From contig NC_065545.1 in assembly GCF_932294415.1 (NCBI RefSeq), positions 17,922,857-17,986,856 of the forward strand: a stretch of DNA of 64,000 bases. Direction: 5' to 3'. Below are positions 28,349 to 40,327 of this stretch, in pieces (within the stretch, counting starts at the first letter, position 1; each line of letters begins with the position of its first letter). The notes below the pieces were generated by a model. It was not told the DNA's origin and did no database searches. It saw only the letters and a list, made by a program, of their open reading frames with translations. The position numbers and the translations under genes are program-made. This DNA is from Quercus robur. Its lineage: Eukaryota; Streptophyta; Magnoliopsida; Fagales; Fagaceae.

Positions 28349-31300
28349 ATGGACTTGTATGGGCGAAACTCGGCCAGAAATGGGCCCCAATCGGGTCAAC
28401 AACAACAGCAGCCCGAGTGGACCCCTTCTGGTACCGAGACTGGACTCGAAGGTACTTCCTCATTCGCTTTTTGAATTCGAATTTAGTTGCAAAATTTATT
28501 ATTATTATTTTTTTTTTGGAATTTGGGGCTTTTTTCTAGGGTTTTTGCAATGTGGTTAGGGTTTTGTGATAATTGATACTAATTTGAGGTTTTGTTTGTG
28601 TGTGAAATTTGTAGAGTCGATGTGGCAGTTGGGGTTGAGGGGTAGTGAATCGTACCCGGAGAGACAGGGGGTACCCAATTGTGTGTACTATATGAGAACT
28701 GGGTTCTGTGGATATGGTAGTAGATGCCGTTACAATCACCCTCATGATCGCGCCGCGGTAAAACTGAGCTCTTTTTGTTGTAAATTTATGCTCTTTTTTT
28801 TTGTTTTTTTGATGTGGGTTTTCGATATTGTGCGTGTTAGTGAACTTAATTTCGAAGTTTTTTAGTTGTTATTGCTACAATGGATTATGTTATCTAGCTT
28901 ATTTGTGCAGAATTGGAGGTTTTTTTTAATGTGGGTTTTCGTTATTGTGTTTGTGGAACTCGATTTTGAAGTTGTAGGTGTTATTGATGCAATGAGTTAT
29001 GTTATCTAGCTTAATTGTGTAGAATTGGAATGTTGTACTCTGATTCTGTGAGAAGTTTTGTCAGAAAGTCGGTGTTTGTTTGGTTGCTGTGGAATTTGAG
29101 GATAGAGAAAGGAAGTAAAGATTGGAATTTAATGTGTTATGTGCCTTTTTGTTTGTTTATTTGTCTTGTTTTGTTTTGGTTTTTAGAGAATGAAAATTCA
29201 TCTGGGCTGAGAATGATTTTTTTGTGTGATTGGCTTGATGAAGCAGTGGTTTTTTTTCTTGTTTTACTCACTGCCAAATGGCAGAAGTTTGTGTTTCAAA
29301 GATTAATCTTTTTCATTCCTTTGGATTAACTAGTAAGTGGAACATTAAAGTTTGAGAATTGGGTTTCTAAATGTAAACTGGGATTAATGCTTCATAGGTT
29401 GCAGAAGCAGTAAGAGCTACAGGGGAGTACCCGGAGCGACCAGGGGAACCTGCATGTCAGGTATGCAGTTCTGTAATTATGGATTGTAGCAACTTAAATG
29501 GGCTTGTTATGGTTGATAACTTCACAATGTAGATTCCTGGGGAATCTGCTTAAAATTGTTGTTATCTGGCTTGTATACTGTGGAATCATTATATTCCGTT
29601 CATATTTATTGTGTTTGTTACTTAATGTGCAGTATTATTTGAAAACTGGGACGTGTAAATTTGGCGCGTCCTGCAAATTTCACCATCCAAAAGATGGAGG
29701 TGGATCATTGAGCCAAGCTCCACCAAATATTTATGGATACCCGTTACGACCGGTTTGACTTCCTTTTTTCTTTATCCCATGCACACACACAGACTCTAAT
29801 ATCAATATGTTGTGGAATCTTGAGTATAGTACAATCGAATCACCAGTTTATGTATTCATCAGGGTGAGAAAGAATGCTCCTATTATTTGAAAACGGGGCA
29901 CTGCAAATTTGGTCTAACTTGTAAATTCCATCATCCTCAACCAGCTGGCACCTCAATGCCAGCGTCTGCACCTCAGTTTTATCCACCGGTGCAGTCTCCT
30001 TCGCTTCCTACGCCTGACCAGTATGGGGGTGCATCCACCAGCTTGAGAGTTCCTAGGCCTCCGCTAATACCTAGTTCTTATGTGCAAGGAACTTATGGGC
30101 CTCTGCTACTTCCCCCAGGGGTTGTTCCTATTCAGAGTTGGAATCCTTATTCGGTATGCTATAAACTACATGTTGAGATTGAGATATGCCAAAAGTTTGT
30201 ACCTTTTTTTTATGCCATTGGCATACTTTGTGCAGGCACCTCTCAGCCCTGTACTATCTCCTGGTGCTCAACCTGCAGTTGGACCAACTCCTCTGTATGG
30301 AGTAACACCATTATCTTCATCAACTCCTGCACTTGCAAGACCTTATCCCTCGTTCCCCTCTTCGGCTGATCCTTCAAGCAGTAACCAGAATCAACAGTCA
30401 TTTCCTGAGAGACCTGGCGAACCTCAATGCCAGTACTATATGAGAACAGGGGACTGTAAATTCGGATCATCTTGTCGATATCATCATCCTCGTGACCGGG
30501 TTGTTCCCAGTACTGTTCTCAGTCCCAGTGGTCTCCCCTTGCGTCCGGTATGAAATGTTAGTTGTTTCACTTAGACCAATACTTTCCCCTTCTAGCCTGT
30601 AAAGTGTTTTCTATTTTTTAAAGAATTCAAAATGATAGAGCATATCAATATGTTCAGACAAATGTTTGATGGCTGAGGCTGTATCAAAGTCCTGGAAAAT
30701 GATTTTTGAGGCATATCGTCTTGCTGTACTATATATGTCTCTTGTTTCAATTAGTATGCCTGGAAAACTTGCATTGTACCAGTGCAAGTGAAATTTCTGT
30801 TTTTATTTTCTTTTGATTGTGAAGTTACACACACACACACACACACACACACCTGGTGAGCTTTTAATCCATGACCTCACCCTCTACCTTATACTTACAA
30901 GAGGAAGATGTGCCATCTGTTGAATTGGCACAATTTTTTTTTTCTTGATTATGCTTTATTAGGTTTGAGAAGTTGCTTCTTTTTTACTAAATGTTTTTTT
31001 TTTCTTTCTTTTGTTTTTGATTGGTAAGTTATGTACACAATGAATGGGTTTTGAACCCACAATCTTACTCTCCAGTCTCATTCTTGTTGGAGGTGAAAGT
31101 GCCATTTGATTTGAAGCTCATTACTCATTAGTTATTAGTGCTTCTCCACTAAATATGGGTTTAAGGTGAAAGTGCCATTTGATTTGAAGCTCATAACTCA
31201 TTAGTTATTAGTGCTTCTCCACTAAATATGGGTTTACTAATTCTTCTTCTTTGTAGATCATAATATCATTTTGTTTTGAACATGTAATGCTTATGAAGTT

Positions 31301-33312
31301 GTAAATATCAATTTGTACTTAGAAGTACCTTATATTTTGATGAAGGGTGCACTACAAGACATTTGGTAATATGTTGATTAAACGGGGGATTTTGTCAATA
31401 ATGAAATTTTGCCAATGAGCTGTAATTTAAATAGAACTTCCTTCCATGAAGTGGGTTGGAGAGTGAGGTCATGCTTATAGCTCACTAGTTGTATGTGTCA
31501 CTTATCAAAAAAAATGTCTGTTCTTGTATGTTAAAGAAGTGATTTTGATCTGTATGCGTGCTATAAAAAAGAAAAAGAAAAAAGAATTATATGTTAGAAT
31601 ATAGATTGGTTCTGCTTTGCTTGGTTGAATATTGGATTAAGGATGACAAAAAGGTAGCTCTATTGTTCATCAATCACACGGTTTATATTTTAGCTTGTGT
31701 CTATTTTCAGAGCATTGCATTTTTGGTCCATGAATAACACCCACTGCTTCCCACAAAATCTAGAGCATGCAAGTTTGTGTAATGGGGCTTTAGCATTGAC
31801 TGGAATTGTTTTGAGAAATCACTTCATCATGAAAATGACTTCTGGTATCATAGTTAGGGAAAGAGTATGTGGTGGTAAGTTAGCAATATCATTTTTTTGT
31901 TTTGGAGCAATTGAATTGATTGGATTAGGAGGGTATGGTGGGGCAGCGGGTGTGGTCTCAAAAAAAAAAAAAAAAAAAAAAAAACTACGAATGACCTCTT
32001 TAATTGATTGATACAATCATGTTTATTTCTTTGTTTTTTATTTTTACGAGGAATAGTTAGTGAGTTAAAAAGACATTGTAATAGAAAATTACAGTGGCCC
32101 TGGATGAATTGTTTAGATGACTATGATGAGATGATTTCTGTGAGAAAACACTAGTAAGGCAAGTTGATGTATTGAAGAAAAAACCCACGTTGAACTCACA
32201 AGAGCAGTTGTGTTGCTATTATAATAGTTTGTTGTAATAAAAAAGGCAATACAAAACAAAATATTGTGTTTCTTTCTTCAATATATAGATCTACTATAAT
32301 ACAGAATTTTTTTTTTGGTTGTTGTCAACACTTCCTGCTTCTGAAAATGCTTTCATGTTATAGTTCATTTTTTATTGGTAAATATACGTATGCCCTAGTG
32401 GATCTTGAACGCATTGCTTCTCCTCCACCCTGTGAGTTGTGAGTATAAACATAAGGATTGTTAAGTGCTGAGCCTTGGGATAATCTTATTGAAACTTCGT
32501 GATAATTTCTTTCCATTATTATAGGCATGACTTGTAATAGGGAAGAAGAGTGAGAGTATAAGAGGTTGGTTACCAATCTCATCATAATTATACCTTGTTG
32601 CTATTTTGTACATCCCCTCCCCCTTCTTCTCTGTTGGGTAAGAAAAAAGAATTGAACTTATCAAGCTCTACACCTCATATGTGCACCACATCTGTCTCCC
32701 AATAATGTTTTACACATCAAATTAGCTATGAACAGATTGCCTTCAATACTTTATTCACTATTTTCTTTCTGCACCATTTTTAGTTTCCAATGTTCATATT
32801 GATGCCTTGAATTGCGAATGTATCACTTGCTTCCGACTATATTTTAATTGTGCTTAGCTGTGGAGACTTTCCAAATCAAAATGATTTTTTTGGAACATTT
32901 TTTTAATATTTGTTTCATATTTTTTAAACAGGGGATGCAACATTGTGCATTCTACATGCAAAATGGTCATTGCAAGTTTGGGTCAACATGTAAATTTGAT
33001 CATCCGATGGAGGCATATAGTCCATCAGCATCATCTCTCATCGATATCCCAATTGCTCCCTACACAGTTGGGTCTTTGCTAGCTACTGTGGCTCCTTCAT
33101 CCTCTTCTTCAGAGCTTCGACCTGAATTGATTTCAGGTTCTTATCCAACCAGAATGCCTTCTTCTGGGAATACCAGTAGTTCAGTTGGTTTAATTTTTTC
33201 TCAAACTGGGCCAGTTTCACTATCTGAAGTGCAACATTCAAGTCAAATTTCTTCCCCTTTAAGCGGTGGCAGAAGCACAAGACAAGGTGGTGAGGTTCGT
33301 CGTTCAAGCTAA
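28349..33312 (+). CDS. Zinc finger CCCH protein with five fingers (ZFN-like), 7 exons
   Basis: A nuclear RNA- or DNA-binding protein of the plant ZFN/HUA1-related group; some members cleave or bind RNA, but the target of this one is unknown. Exons: 28349-28451, 28615-28757, 29398-29460, 29633-29752, 29863-30153, 30236-30547, 32932-33312; all GT-AG, joining in frame to 470 residues. Five C-x8-C-x5-C-x3-H fingers begin at Cys57, 102, 148, 305 and 349, split three plus two by a Pro/Ser-rich linker (about 170-300). The second to fourth fingers share YY-x5-G-x-CKFG, and YPERPGEP precedes finger 2. The C-terminus is Ser-rich. The first ATG after a GA-rich leader opens with MDLYGRNS and a short Gln run. 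Intron 6 is 2.4 kb, far longer than the others, and is full of simple and duplicated sequence. Confidence 0.95.
30827..30852. repeat. (AC)13 microsatellite
   Basis: An AC run in intron 6 of the CCCH gene. Confidence 0.9.
31091..31236. repeat. 73-bp tandem duplication
   Basis: Units 31091-31163 and 31164-31236 differ by one base by eye, so the duplication is recent. It lies in intron 6 of the CCCH gene. Confidence 0.92.
31960..31984. repeat. Poly(A) run
   Basis: A run of about 25 A in intron 6 after GGTGTGGTCTC. It could be the tail of an old SINE or LINE copy, but I cannot identify a body or a target duplication. Confidence 0.5.
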
Positions 33313-34770
33313 TGCAAAACCTAGATGAGCCATTCTTCATTATCTTCTGAATTTGGTTTCAGCAGCATAATTGTGCTTCTGTTTATAGATCTGTAAGTCT
33401 TTACTAGTCAATTCTCTCAATTGTGTAGAGTTTCATTTTGCACTGTTAAGGACTACCAACCAATTTGGTTTACCTCACACTTGGACTCATCGTCTCATGT
33501 CATCTATATACATCCATGAATATCCATACGTTATAGTATTTATACATTTATATAAAACTGAGGAAGTGTCTTTAAAGGTGTTTCCCACTTGCTGTACATT
33601 GTCAAGAAGGCCTGAGGTGGTTGCTGCTATTTACATGAATGCTAACTGGAGGAAAAGTACAAAACCTATTTCTTGCAGGTGATGGGGTTTCATTTATTTT
33701 TTCATGTAATGAAAGTGGATTTTTTTAATATATAGAGAGAGAAATATTTTTTAAAGTAGTTTTCAAAGTTCAAAACTTCAATTAACAAATGCAAAGTATC
33801 TTGAAACAAATGTCAAAGAACATTAACCATCATAAAGTTATGATTACAATCTCACCAATTGGAGGTAGTGAGTTATAGCTTTTTATTTTTATATATCAAA
33901 CAGACACTGATACAAGGATTTGTGAAAAAAAGAAGTCCTAACCCAGACCCCATCACACTTGCAACAGAGAAAGAACAGTGGTGTCGTAATTGATGAATGA
34001 GTGACGGTTGATCACCAAGGCTTTCCATTTTGATCCATTAATTGCTCTGAAAATCAATGCTGATTTTGAAGTGTTATAGTGAGAGAACGTAGGTGGTGAT
34101 GACTGATGAGAGGCAAACTCATAGGTACTTAAGTTTAGGAAATCAAAGGTGGAAGTCTGACTATTGAGATGAGAATTATTGTAGTACTTTTACCCTAAAA
34201 GTATAAAATAGCTGTAACTAGCTTTAGCATTTGAGTTTGTTCAAAAATCTTCCCTTTGTGAGCACTTTGCATCAGATTGTGCAAAATAGTTATGTAAAAT
34301 TGTGCAAAACCTATTCAAAGTTATCACTATTCATTTGCATTTTAGTTATTAAAAAAAAATCTTTTTCTTTACGTATAACGAGATTGAAGGAAGAGAATGA
34401 ATAATGGTTGTAGTGTGTGAAGAAAAAGAAATAATAAAAAAAAAAATTAATATTTTTAATAAAATAGAATATAAAATAGATAATTTGATGTAGGTGTATT
34501 AGAAAAGTAGTACATTTCAAAAAAGAAAAAGAAAAGAAAAGTGGTTAAGTAAAAAGAAAGGTAGGTTCTTATAAACAAGAATTTTTGCATGGTTATGGAG
34601 GCTGTAACACATTGAGTTTAGGATTCTTTTGGTTATATGATTGCTAATATATGCACTGAAAATCAGGAAATTGTGCATTGAAAATTTATCAACCATGGAT
34701 CTGATCAAGGATAATGACAAAACAATAATAAGTTAATTGCATGGGAAAAGACAGGCCAAATTATATATAT
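33313..34770. other. 3' UTR and downstream spacer of the CCCH gene
   Basis: The 3' UTR probably extends a few hundred bases; T-rich and AATGAA-type signals occur near 33700-33730. The rest is AT-rich with no gene seen. Confidence 0.4.
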
Positions 34771-34980
34771 ATATGAGATGAGTTCAAGTTACATCTAAAG
34801 TAACTCAATAAGAGTTACTATATTTTTTATAAGTCATAGATTTCTCAGAGATCTAATGGTTGAAAAAATATCATTAAATGTTAATATTTACCATCTTACT
34901 ATATAATTAATACTAACGTTTTTTTTTTCTCTCTTTATTTATTGCCTTCCACTTGATTAAAAGGCACTACCATTTTCAAT

Positions 34981-35159
34981 CGAGCAAGACTTAAGTACAG
35001 TACTTAGGTACTGTTTCTTAGGTTTCATTCTTAAGATTCTGTTATGTAGATTTTTTTCTCATGACATCGAAGTGTATGTTTTAGTTAAGTAACCACATGG
35101 CTGAATCTTAAGAGGAGAACTTAAAGAACAACACCTAAGGTATTGTATTTAAGTTTTGT
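34981..35159. mobile_element. Mutator-like MITE nested in the left arm, 179 bp
   Basis: Flanked by an exact CATTTTCAAT (34971-34980 and 35160-35169), a 9- to 10-bp duplication as in Mutator elements. The ends are inverted over about 55 bp: left GACTTAAGTACAGTACTTAGG against right, reversed, AACTTAAATACAATACCTTAGG, both running on to CTTAAGATTC. The right arm of the host element lacks this segment, which proves the insertion. Confidence 0.85.
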
Positions 35160-36177
35160 CATTTTCAATTACCTGCAAAGTGCAAACCTTACATCTGCTT
35201 GAATGAGATTAGAATCTCACGCTAAAGTCAACACAAAAGCTTACGCCTTCTTAGGTCCAAAATTGTTTTTTTTCAATATCAATCAGATTTGCAATTCACC
35301 TTTATTCTTGCTCAAATTTTCAGTTTCCAAACAGAGCACTAGACCCAATAATTTTTTTTTTTCAAAAAAAAAATCTCTGTTCAAATGCAATAAACTGGAT
35401 TCAACACCAAAAGAAAAAAGAGCAGAAGAAAATGAAAAGAAAAAAAAGGAACCCAAAAGTCAACTAAAGAAGAAGGAAGAATGTGAAGCATTGATTGAAA
35501 CAAAAGTTAAAACTACACCCAATTATCAAAACTAAATATTTAAGAGAAAAACAACTATATTAACGCAGAACAAAACCATTATAAGATTACCTCTTAATAA
35601 AACTTACCAAAAGAAATGCCTTTTTTCACTCAAACTGACATATGGACCAAAATAAGCTATAAATATAAATATAAATATAATGGCGGGATGAGTAAGTAAA
35701 TTGCGCTAAAGTTGTTTTCGTAATTGGTCCACATAATAAGCATTAATGTTGAGCAACAATTGCTTATATAAATTTGTTTTTGTTTGTGAAGTATTTATAT
35801 TTTGTATTTATATTTTCATATTGGTAAATTTTGATTTGGTAGATGTTTACTAATTATCGAGACATTGGTTTTTATTTATTTATATTTATACCTATGGATT
35901 TGTCTAAACAATTTTGGACCTAAGAAAGCATAAACTTTTGTGTTGACTTTAGCGTGAGATTCTAATCTCATTCAACCTATCAAAAAAAAGAGATTCTAAT
36001 CTCATTCAAGCATATGTAAGGCTTGCAAGTTATTGAAAATGGTAGTGTCCTTTAATCAAGTGGAAGGCAATAAATAAAGAGAGAGAAAAAAATGCTAATA
36101 TTAATTAGGTAGTAAGATGAAAAGTATTAACATTTAATGATGTTTTTTTCAACCACTAGATTTCTTAGAAATCTATG

Positions 36178-36349
36178 GTTTAACTACCGCACACCTTTGG
36201 TGTAGTAGTTACTCTACAAGTATAAATGTTTGTGAGATGTGGGAGAGGGCAAAGGTCGGGGTTCAAGTCTCTAGAAGGGAGTTTCACACACATATATACT
36301 TAGATTAGGTTAGAGTAGAAATTCTATCTTGTATAAAAAAAAAAAAAAA
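36178..36349 (+). mobile_element. tRNA-derived SINE copy 1, 172 bp
   Basis: A tRNA-like head with an A-box-like GGTGTAGTAGTTACTC and B-box GGTTCAAGTCT about 60 bp later, an unrelated body, and a poly(A) tail. An exact 11-bp duplication AGAAATCTATG flanks it (36167-36177 and 36350-36360). It sits in the right arm of the long-inverted-repeat element. A second copy is at 46272. Confidence 0.9.
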
Positions 36350-36895
36350 AGAAATCTATGACTTATAAAAGGTGTAATTCTTATGAAGTTACACCAGGTA
36401 TAACTTGAATCCATCTCATATGTAAATTTTTTTAGGATAATAAGGTTGTCCTTTTTCTGAGAGTAAAAAATATGCATGGAAAAGCCTAAAGTGTTTCCGG
36501 TGGAGAATGAAAAATGTAAAGACTTATTATGAAAATTTGTCTAGCATCTCCAATTTTATTTTGGCTTGACAAAATTATTTGGTAACCTTACCTAAACCAT
36601 TACAAAAATTATTCTTAAAGCAGGATCTATAAAAATAAATTCTTTGCCTGAACCAACCGCGAAATGGCATTGTTGGGTATGATCCTGGTAATATCATATA
36701 AGAGAATTTTGAATTCAGATGTTTGTATCTAACAGGAAAATTATTAGAACATCTTAAAGGCAGAGAAATTTAGATGTGGTGCCACGGAGAGTTCTCATAG
36801 AAAAGAGTATACATATTTAACTGAATATTAGTTATCCAAAATCAACCTCCACAGCTTCTTCCACTTTTTTCTTTTTTGGGTAACTCTTCACAGCT

Positions 36896-38107
36896 TCACT
36901 TATGCACGAAATCTTTTAAGATATGGTTTTTTGGTTCTAGCTTTGCATTCCTTTGCCAATTCTCTACTGCTCTATGAACTGTAGCATCTGCCTCCCGTAT
37001 CTCCTCAGCAGAGAACTTGTGTTCTATAATTCCCAAAGGTCCAGGCTGCAAAACCTTTACCACAGTTTCCATCTCTTGCTCCAGCTGCCTGCACCAACAA
37101 GAAACATCTTGTACAAATGAGTCAAAATATGAAATGAATAAACACTAGATCCTTTTAAGAGTATAACTTGCATAAATATAATAAGAAAATAAAAAATCCA
37201 TTGCACAATTCAAATACAACATGGAAGCCATCAAAATCATTGATAGAACCAAGTTTCAAGCAAGGAAATCCAACAGAACCTTAAAACCAAACCATAGCAG
37301 CTAACTAGACAATGCATGCACGCTTCAATGAAGCCCGTCAAATTCTACAAAACATTCACCCCTCCAGTCATTTAAATATGAGAGGTGTTACGTTCACAAC
37401 ATTTTCACAACAAATTGTAGGTGGTTATTTATTATAGGTTCAAATTTGAACCTACCACTAAAATTACTTTTCTACCAAACTAATAACAACCATAACAACA
37501 TACCGCATATAATTTATTGTGAAAATATTGTGGACATAACATTTTTCTTTAAACATATAGCAGTCATTATCATACCTTACTCTACTTCAGGGTGCCAAAA
37601 TGTCAAGCAGAAGCAATTAAACAAAACCAAAGCCATCAGCAAAGTTGATCTTCTGTGATGACATGACATATCTTATGTGATCCCACAACATACAAAACAC
37701 CAGGAAAGACTAAAGACCCAATTGATCATTTCAAATTCTACGAAAAATCTAACCCTTTTTCAATTCACACATTCACTTCATCAAAAAAACAACTGTTAGC
37801 AATAGTTCTAAAATGACAACATCTAGTAAGAAGTGACATCTTTATGTAACGGCTATATGCAACATCATAATCACATGAATGCATGTCGGGTTCATGACCC
37901 GCGTCAATTCCTCAAACACGTGAGACGCGGTGTAGTACAACATCACATTTCTTATATAAATCCACACTTTTACAAGCCAGTAAAGCCCCCAAATGGAGGC
38001 CTCCAAATTCTACAAACATGGAATTCACACTTACTAGTTCTTCAAAATGTATCTTCTATTATTATTGAAAATATTCCACATATAGAGAGAGTGTCGGAAA
38101 CAAAAAT

Positions 38108-38138
<31 letters not shown>

Positions 38139-38301
38139 AATTGAAATTGCAGAACCCTAACATGAGTCAATAGAATCAGGTCTGGTACTTATAAAAACAT
38201 ATTTTCCCACATTTTCTCAGAATCCAAACAGAGATTTGAGAGTACCTGATGAGCTTGGAAAAGGGTAAAGAGTTTCCGATACGAGAAATAGATATCGGCA
38301 T
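36896..38301 (-). CDS. Small conserved-looking protein, 82 residues, 2 exons
   Basis: Exons 38301-38246 and 37088-36896, joined by a GT-AG intron of 1157 bp in phase (AG|G gives Arg), giving 82 residues ending FVHK. The sequence starts MPISISRIGNSLPFSKLI and holds LQPGPLGIIEHKFSAEEI, then a helix-like, charged EADATVHRAVENWQRNAKLE. It looks like a small protein I have seen among unnamed plant proteins, but I cannot give it a name or function. There is no membrane span; the basic, Ser-rich start could be an organelle signal. It is too small and split to stand out as an open frame, but the splice signals, phase and protein-like composition support it. A foldback MITE lies in its intron and a tRNA gene 209 bp upstream. 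Confidence 0.72.
37381..37545. mobile_element. Foldback MITE copy 2, 165 bp
   Basis: The left AGAGGTGTTACGTTCACAAC and the reversed right AAAATGTTATGTCCACAAT are inverted. The centre contains AGGTTCAAATTTGAACCT, as in copy 1 at 24001. It lies in the intron of the small 82-residue gene. Confidence 0.8.
38118..38140. repeat. Poly(A) run
   Basis: A homopolymer of A inside the intron of the small gene. No element body recognised beside it. Confidence 0.7.
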
Positions 38302-38451
38302 GTCTATTCTACTGCCACAAAACGCACCGTTTTAGTGCTGAAGATTTTCAGAGAGAACATCAATGGCTTTAGGCTTTAGCTCTTTGAGTTTTAAGCTTAA
38401 AGGTTGAGACGACGCCGTTTAATTCTAATAAACCAAAACGGAGCGTTTTTG

Positions 38452-38483
<32 letters not shown>

Positions 38484-38509
38484 TGAAAGAATCCAAAAAT
38501 ATGGGGTTT

Positions 38510-38582
38510 CGACTTCACTGGGGATCGAACCCAGAATCTCTGGTTCCGTAGACCAGCGCCTTATCCATTGGGCCATGAAGTC
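38510..38582 (-). tRNA. tRNA-Arg (ACG)
   Basis: A 73-nt cloverleaf on the minus strand with no intron. A 7-bp acceptor stem GACTTCA/TGAAGTC with discriminator G; anticodon stem CTGGT/ACCAG with loop CTACGGA, so the anticodon is ACG (Arg, CGN codons); T arm with the B box GGTTCGATCCC. The A box lies in TGGCCCAATGGATA. Downstream on the minus strand are T5 (38495-38499) and then a T-run of over 25, a strong polymerase III terminator. The gene looks functional. Confidence 0.96.
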
Positions 38583-38731
38583 TTTTGTTGGTGACATGCT
38601 TCACCTTTCTATACTAATAGCATATTGATTTGATTTGACCCAAGTTTTGAATATATTCTTGGGAGTCTGGTCTGGGACTTACCTAGATACCAATACAATT
38701 TTGGGTGGCTTTGGCTTTTTCTATTGAGGTG

Positions 38732-38772
<41 letters not shown>

Positions 38773-40327
38773 ATTCATTAAGAACTCATATTGTTATTAG
38801 TTCACTTTATGTAGACATAATCTTATGGTGATGGTGATTTGTTCCTAGATGAACATTTATTTGATTGGGTAAATATTAGCGCACACCATTGTTGTACACA
38901 ACTGTCCACACACAATTTTGAAAAAAGTTTTGAATTGAAATCGTGACTTCTAAGTTGTGATTTCAGTGCAAAAATTGTGTGTGTATGGTTGTGTGCATCA
39001 GACAGTGTGAAATAAACATTGCCCTGTTCAATTTTGTTATGTTGCACTTTGACAATTGTCCTGCTTGCATAAACATGAGGAGCTAACACCAATATTCAAA
39101 TTCATATCCTTATCTCAAGTGTCAATTGAATTACACGTTCATGTTGTGGGGGGACCAAAACACCAATAACTTGGCAAAACCATAAAGCCAATATAACAAA
39201 TCAGAATGACAGAAATTAGTGGCAATGACTCAAATCATATCATGACAAAGTCAAATTTTTTTGGTCGAGGTAATTGCGCATGCCCACTAGTTTTCTGTAA
39301 AGTAAAACATCATGTTTTGGATTTACCCCTATTTTAATTTCTTCTCTTTTTTTGTCTCACCTTTTACTCGTTGGATTCCCATACAATTGAGCATGTTTGC
39401 ACTTTTGGCCTTTGACAGTTTCAAAGCAATTGGATTTGTCCTCTACTCCTCTCACTTTATACATGTTCTAAAAATGTGATATTGTGCATACAAATCCTGA
39501 TTTGTCCACACATGGTTTAGTAAATCATCTAAAAAGGTCTTGTACCTTGGTTAAGGATGAGATAGCCATGGTGTTTTGTCTCATTGACTGGTTTGTCAGT
39601 TGTCACCGACACATACAAGTACTAAATTCAATTTGCAGAGATTCAACTAATCAACAAGCTGCATCTTATCTGTTTGAGGATACAATAGAAATGGTGTGCT
39701 TCATCAAGTAAGAATTAATGTTATGAAAACATCCTTCACTTGATCAAATGGGAAGTTAGAAGGAGAATTGAAGGGAATGGCTATTTTACTAATTCTGTCC
39801 AAAACAGAGTTTTGTGTTGTGTATCGGGAATTCCAGTTTTGCTATTAGGTGTTGTTACTTGAACTTTGTACTCTTTTCATTTGGTGCAATACAATCTTCT
39901 CATTCATCCAAAAAAACAAAAGGAAACATTTTACTGTAAAACATTAGGGAATTTGCATCATTAGCTGAAAATTGTGAAGCTACAAAGATGATGTTAGTCC
40001 TCCACAGCAAATGCTCTTAACATTTCTGAGAAGCATGGATGATACCAAGAGTTGCTAGTGAAACTAATACCTTGAAAAAATTTGATGTTACAAAAGATTT
40101 TCTTCAAGATTCTATTTCAATATTCTAAAAATTCTCACACGCTCGGACATACCTTTTGAATACAATATTGATTGAGTGCCTGCCTTCAAAGCTCCATGGA
40201 GAAGCCAATGGAGTGATCTCACTGAACTCAGCAACTCAGAATCAACACTCAAAAACTATCAATCTGACAGTAGACACAACCACACTAGATATACTATACA
40301 CTCCTGCTTATTTTACACTCTACATAG
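38583..40327. other. Spacer between the tRNA and NRL genes
   Basis: A T-run of about 35 at 38737-38770. The rest is AT-rich intergenic DNA with no gene seen; the part nearest 40327 should hold the 3' UTR of the NRL gene. Confidence 0.45.

Larger units (their letters stand above)
34771..36421. mobile_element. Long-inverted-repeat (foldback-type) element, 1.65 kb
   Basis: Once the nested inserts are set aside, the ends are arms of about 300 bp in inverted orientation. Left TATGAGATGAGTTCAAGTTA matches the reversed right TATGAGATGGATTCAAGTTA. Inner matches include GATTAGAATCTCACGCTAAA (35208) with its inverse at 35947, and AAGTGGAAGGCAATAAATAA (36059) with its inverse at 34938. The centre (about 35265-35900) is unique AT-rich DNA without coding. 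Next to the left (TA)n run a target duplication cannot be read; a TA duplication would fit. Two later insertions split the arms. Confidence 0.8.

Noticed and set aside
28182-28463. Antisense frame over the CCCH gene leader and exon 1
   Set aside because: Shadow of the real exon on the other strand; no protein-like conservation signal.
31960-31984. Poly(A) run as a SINE or LINE tail
   Set aside because: No element body and no target duplication found beside it, so it is listed only as a homopolymer.
38397-38628. Open frames on both strands over 38397-38628
   Set aside because: They run through the tRNA-Arg gene and a poly(A) run; not protein coding.
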